Positions 5,804-8,074 of a stretch of DNA of 8,074 bases are shown piece by piece. The notes under the pieces are model-generated. The model made no database searches and was not told where the DNA came from. It was given only the letters and a program-made list of their open reading frames with translations. Every line of letters starts with the position of its first letter. Position 1 is the first letter of the stretch. The translations under genes were made by a program, and so were the position numbers. The stretch comes from Clostridia bacterium (GTDB taxonomy: Bacteria; Bacillota; Clostridia; Saccharofermentanales; UBA5734), in contig RZZF01000074.1 of the NCBI GenBank assembly GCA_009929975.1, forward strand, positions 1 through 8,074, given 5' to 3'.

Positions 5804-7057
5804 ATGAATAATCTCTATCTGACACCCATTTCTCAGACCTTTTCCCATGAGAAAATCGAGGATATCCCCGGTCGGGTGGCCGCCGCCATGCAGCAGTCTG
5901 CAGTTGAATTTCTGCCCGGGACACGTATCGCGATCGCGGTCGGCAGCCGGGGCATCAGCCATCTGCCGCTGATCGTCCGCGCAGTCGTTGATTATCTCAA
6001 ATCACGTGATGTCCAGTGCTTTATTGTACCGGCAATGGGCAGCCACGGTGGCGCGTCCGCGGAGGGCCAGCGGGAAGTTCTGACATCTCTTGGTGTGACT
6101 GAAGCAAGTATTGGTGTTCCGATCCGGTCATCGATGCAGGTGATCGAACTGCCAAGAGGCTTATTGGAATTTCCTGTCTATCAAGATCAGATTGCCCATG
6201 AAGCGGACGGCATCATCGTGATCAACCGGATCAAGGCACATACTGATTTCATGGGTGAGATTGAAAGCGGTCTGGCGAAAATGTGCGTCATCGGTCTGGG
6301 CAAGCACAAACAAGCTCTGACCATGCATCGATTCGGCGTCAAGGGTCTGCGCGATTATATCCCTGTGGCGGCTGAGCAAATTTTGCAAACCAGCAAGATT
6401 CTCCTTGGAATCGGATTGGTTGAGAACGCATATGATGAAACGATGCGCATCGAGGCAATCCGTCCTGAGGCGATTCTCAGAGAAGAAAAAGAACTGCTGA
6501 AGCTCAGCCGCTCATGCATGCCGTCTTTACCAGTGGACACGCTGGATCTCCTGATCCTTGATCAGATGGGCAAGGATATCAGCGGGACCGGTATGGATCC
6601 CAATATTATCGGCCGGCGAATGATTGCCGGTGAGACTGATCTGCCGCGTCCGGTCATTTCCAGGCTGATTGTCTGTGGTTTGTCGGAACAGTCGCATGGC
6701 AACGCGCTGGGTATGGGCATGGCAGACTTCATTACCCGCCGTTTACATGACGCGATCGACTTCCACGCGACGAATGAAAATACCCTGACCAGTACCTTCA
6801 TCGAGCGTGGACGGGTGCCGATCATCGCTGAAACGGACCGTCTGGCCGTGGAATACGCGATGCGGACCTGGGGCAGCATACAGCCGGAGGGTGCCAGGAT
6901 CATTCGGGCTGAAAACACCCTGCACATCGACCGACTCTATGTTTCAAACGCTGTGCTGGATAAAATTCGCGATCGTTCTGACATCACGGTTACCGGCGAT
7001 CCGGTTGCGCAGTTTACAGAAGACGGCTGGCTGACACCTTTCCGGGGCAATCGATGA
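5804..7057 (+). CDS. LarA-like nickel-pincer 2-hydroxyacid racemase/epimerase
   Basis: A 417-aa protein of the lactate racemase superfamily (Lar_N/DUF2088), close to the length of LarA (about 424 aa). LarA interconverts D- and L-lactate using a nickel-pincer nucleotide tethered to a lysine. Aligned by eye with remembered Lactobacillus LarA, the key positions are retained: R49 in GSRGISHLP (LarA R75), H81 in AMGSHGGAS (H108), H146 in RIKAHTDF (H174), K159 in ESGLAKM (pincer lysine K184) and H175 in LTMHRFG (nickel ligand H200). The K-to-H spacing is 16 in both. The surrounding motifs differ from true LarA (GSHGG, not FHRP), so the substrate probably is not lactate. The translational overlap with an acid-sugar kinase suggests C2 epimerisation of a four-carbon sugar acid. 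AGGAG at 5793-5797 supports the start. Cofactor genes larB, larC and larE are not in the window. Confidence 0.8.
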   Translation: MNNLYLTPISQTFSHEKIEDIPGRVAAAMQQSAVEFLPGTRIAIAVGSRGISHLPLIVRAVVDYLKSRDVQCFIVPAMGSHGGASAEGQREVLTSLGVTEASIGVPIRSSMQVIELPRGLLEFPVYQDQIAHEADGIIVINRIKAHTDFMGEIESGLAKMCVIGLGKHKQALTMHRFGVKGLRDYIPVAAEQILQTSKILLGIGLVENAYDETMRIEAIRPEAILREEKELLKLSRSCMPSLPVDTLDLLILDQMGKDISGTGMDPNIIGRRMIAGETDLPRPVISRLIVCGLSEQSHGNALGMGMADFITRRLHDAIDFHATNENTLTSTFIERGRVPIIAETDRLAVEYAMRTWGSIQPEGARIIRAENTLHIDRLYVSNAVLDKIRDRSDITVTGDPVAQFTEDGWLTPFRGNR

Positions 7058-8074
7058 ATCGACTGCTGATCATCGCGGATGACTTTACCGGCGCGCTGGA
7101 TACCGGTGTGCAATTTGTTAAGGCCGGGCTGCGCGTTAAAGTCTGTTTATGGACTCATTTCGACGCGTCCATCGTGGACGATGACTGTTCAATCTATTCG
7201 GTTGACTGTGAATCACGCCATTTGAATCGTGAACAAGCTGCCGATCGCATCCGCCAGGTTTGCCAGTTGGCCGTCGCCCTCAGCTTCAGCCATTTCTACA
7301 AGAAGACGGATTCAACCCTGAGAGGGAATATCGGTGCGGAAATAACCGCCTGCCTGGAAACGGTTCAGCAACACCAGCCCTTCGTTTTTATTCCGTCATA
7401 TCCAAAAGCAAACCGTATTCTCAGGAACGGCATCATGTATGTGGATGATGTCCGCCTTGATCAGACTGCCTATGCGGCTGATCCGCTGAATCCGATCACT
7501 GATGCGTCGGCCGATTCATTATTTCGTGATCACCGGGAGCTTCAACTGCGGGTTCTGACTGCGATGGATTTTGTCGAAGCAACGCTGCCGACGAAGAAGG
7601 ATCAGCCGGATCTTTATGTTCTTGATTCAGACAACGACGACCAGCTGCGGCAGATCGCAGAACATCTGGCCGATCTGCAATGGTTGAAACTGACGGCCGG
7701 CTGCGCTGGATTCGCGGAGTTTCTCGCCGGGACAATTGCCGGCCAACCAGGCTGGATCAGAATGGCGTCAGATGCCACAGCGGCATCATCTCCGGGCATG
7801 CTTGTCATCTGCGGCAGCATCAATCCACGATCTTTACGGCAGATCGATCAGTTCATCACTGATCATCCAGAATATGTCCATCATACCTTCACCACGGAAC
7901 AGAAACAGATGAGCTGCTGGCAATCTGAAGATGCGAAAGGTTTGATACTTCAATGGAAAACCACGTTGGATCAGCAGCTGCCGGTCATCCTACAAACAAT
8001 TGATACCAGTGCGGCATTTGATCAAACGATTGACGCACAGACGGTGGCAGTCAGTCTGGCACAGGCTGTAAAGC
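7054..8074 (+). CDS. Four-carbon acid sugar kinase family protein (DUF1537), C-terminus cut by window edge
   Basis: The first 340 residues of a kinase of the DUF1537 family (OtnK/DtnK type), which phosphorylates four-carbon acids such as threonate or erythronate with ATP. The N-terminal substrate domain opens with LLIIADDFTGALDTG (4-18), the family signature, and has KKTDSTLRGN (83-92) and FIPSYPKANR (112-121). TAGCAGFAE (214-222) corresponds to the usual GSAGLA turn. The nucleotide-binding domain starts around VICGSINPRS (251-260). Family length is about 400-430 aa, so some 60-90 residues with the final ATP-binding loops lie beyond the edge. The ATG overlaps the stop of the LarA-like gene (ATGA, 7054-7057) with only a weak GGGG 6 nt upstream, so translation is probably coupled. 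The exact substrate is not determined by sequence. Confidence 0.9.
   Translation, partial: MNRLLIIADDFTGALDTGVQFVKAGLRVKVCLWTHFDASIVDDDCSIYSVDCESRHLNREQAADRIRQVCQLAVALSFSHFYKKTDSTLRGNIGAEITACLETVQQHQPFVFIPSYPKANRILRNGIMYVDDVRLDQTAYAADPLNPITDASADSLFRDHRELQLRVLTAMDFVEATLPTKKDQPDLYVLDSDNDDQLRQIAEHLADLQWLKLTAGCAGFAEFLAGTIAGQPGWIRMASDATAASSPGMLVICGSINPRSLRQIDQFITDHPEYVHHTFTTEQKQMSCWQSEDAKGLILQWKTTLDQQLPVILQTIDTSAAFDQTIDAQTVAVSLAQAVK

Overview
This is a bacterial chromosomal window with compact genes, strong AGGAGG-type ribosome binding sites and fairly balanced base composition. The gene mix (DUF1537 kinase, LarA-like racemase, Gfo/Idh oxidoreductase, cupin) and one near-perfect Shine-Dalgarno, GGAGGTGATC, fit a fermentative Firmicutes-type bacterium. 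That placement is inference only: no rRNA or other marker gene is present. Seven protein genes are supported, one of them cut by the right edge. No tRNA, rRNA, CRISPR array or insertion sequence was seen.

Layout. (1) 15-2792, minus strand: a 925-aa stand-alone protein joining a phospholipase-D-type nuclease domain, a superfamily II helicase and a C-terminal DUF3427 domain. This is a plausible DNA-processing or defence enzyme. (2) 2793-2986: a divergent intergenic region holding three copies of GTGATAA, two of them inside a perfect 10-bp inverted repeat. This is a candidate operator shared by the helicase and the cupin gene. (3) 2987-4510, plus strand: a small single-domain cupin, a 192-nt gap, then a Gfo/Idh/MocA-type oxidoreductase with an unusual nucleotide-binding loop. 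(4) 4511-5144: a separate unit made of an A/T-rich promoter, an unrecognised 166-aa gene whose ATG lies where transcription should start (leaderless), and a clear rho-independent terminator. (5) 5162-8074 (edge), plus strand: a probable operon with a GNAT acetyltransferase, a LarA-like nickel-pincer racemase/epimerase and a DUF1537 four-carbon acid sugar kinase. The last two overlap by 4 nt (ATGA).

How the genes may work together. The LarA-like protein keeps the positions expected for the nickel-pincer racemase active site and is translationally coupled to an acid-sugar kinase. The simplest reading is a short catabolic module: a 2-hydroxy acid of the threonate/erythronate type is inverted at C2 and then phosphorylated. 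The Gfo/Idh enzyme and the cupin could act on related sugars, but they are a separate unit with no direct link. The helicase gene is probably unrelated to sugar metabolism.

Three start sites were placed inside longer open frames because a strong ribosome binding site points to the internal ATG: the helicase (2792), the oxidoreductase (3518) and the acetyltransferase (5261).
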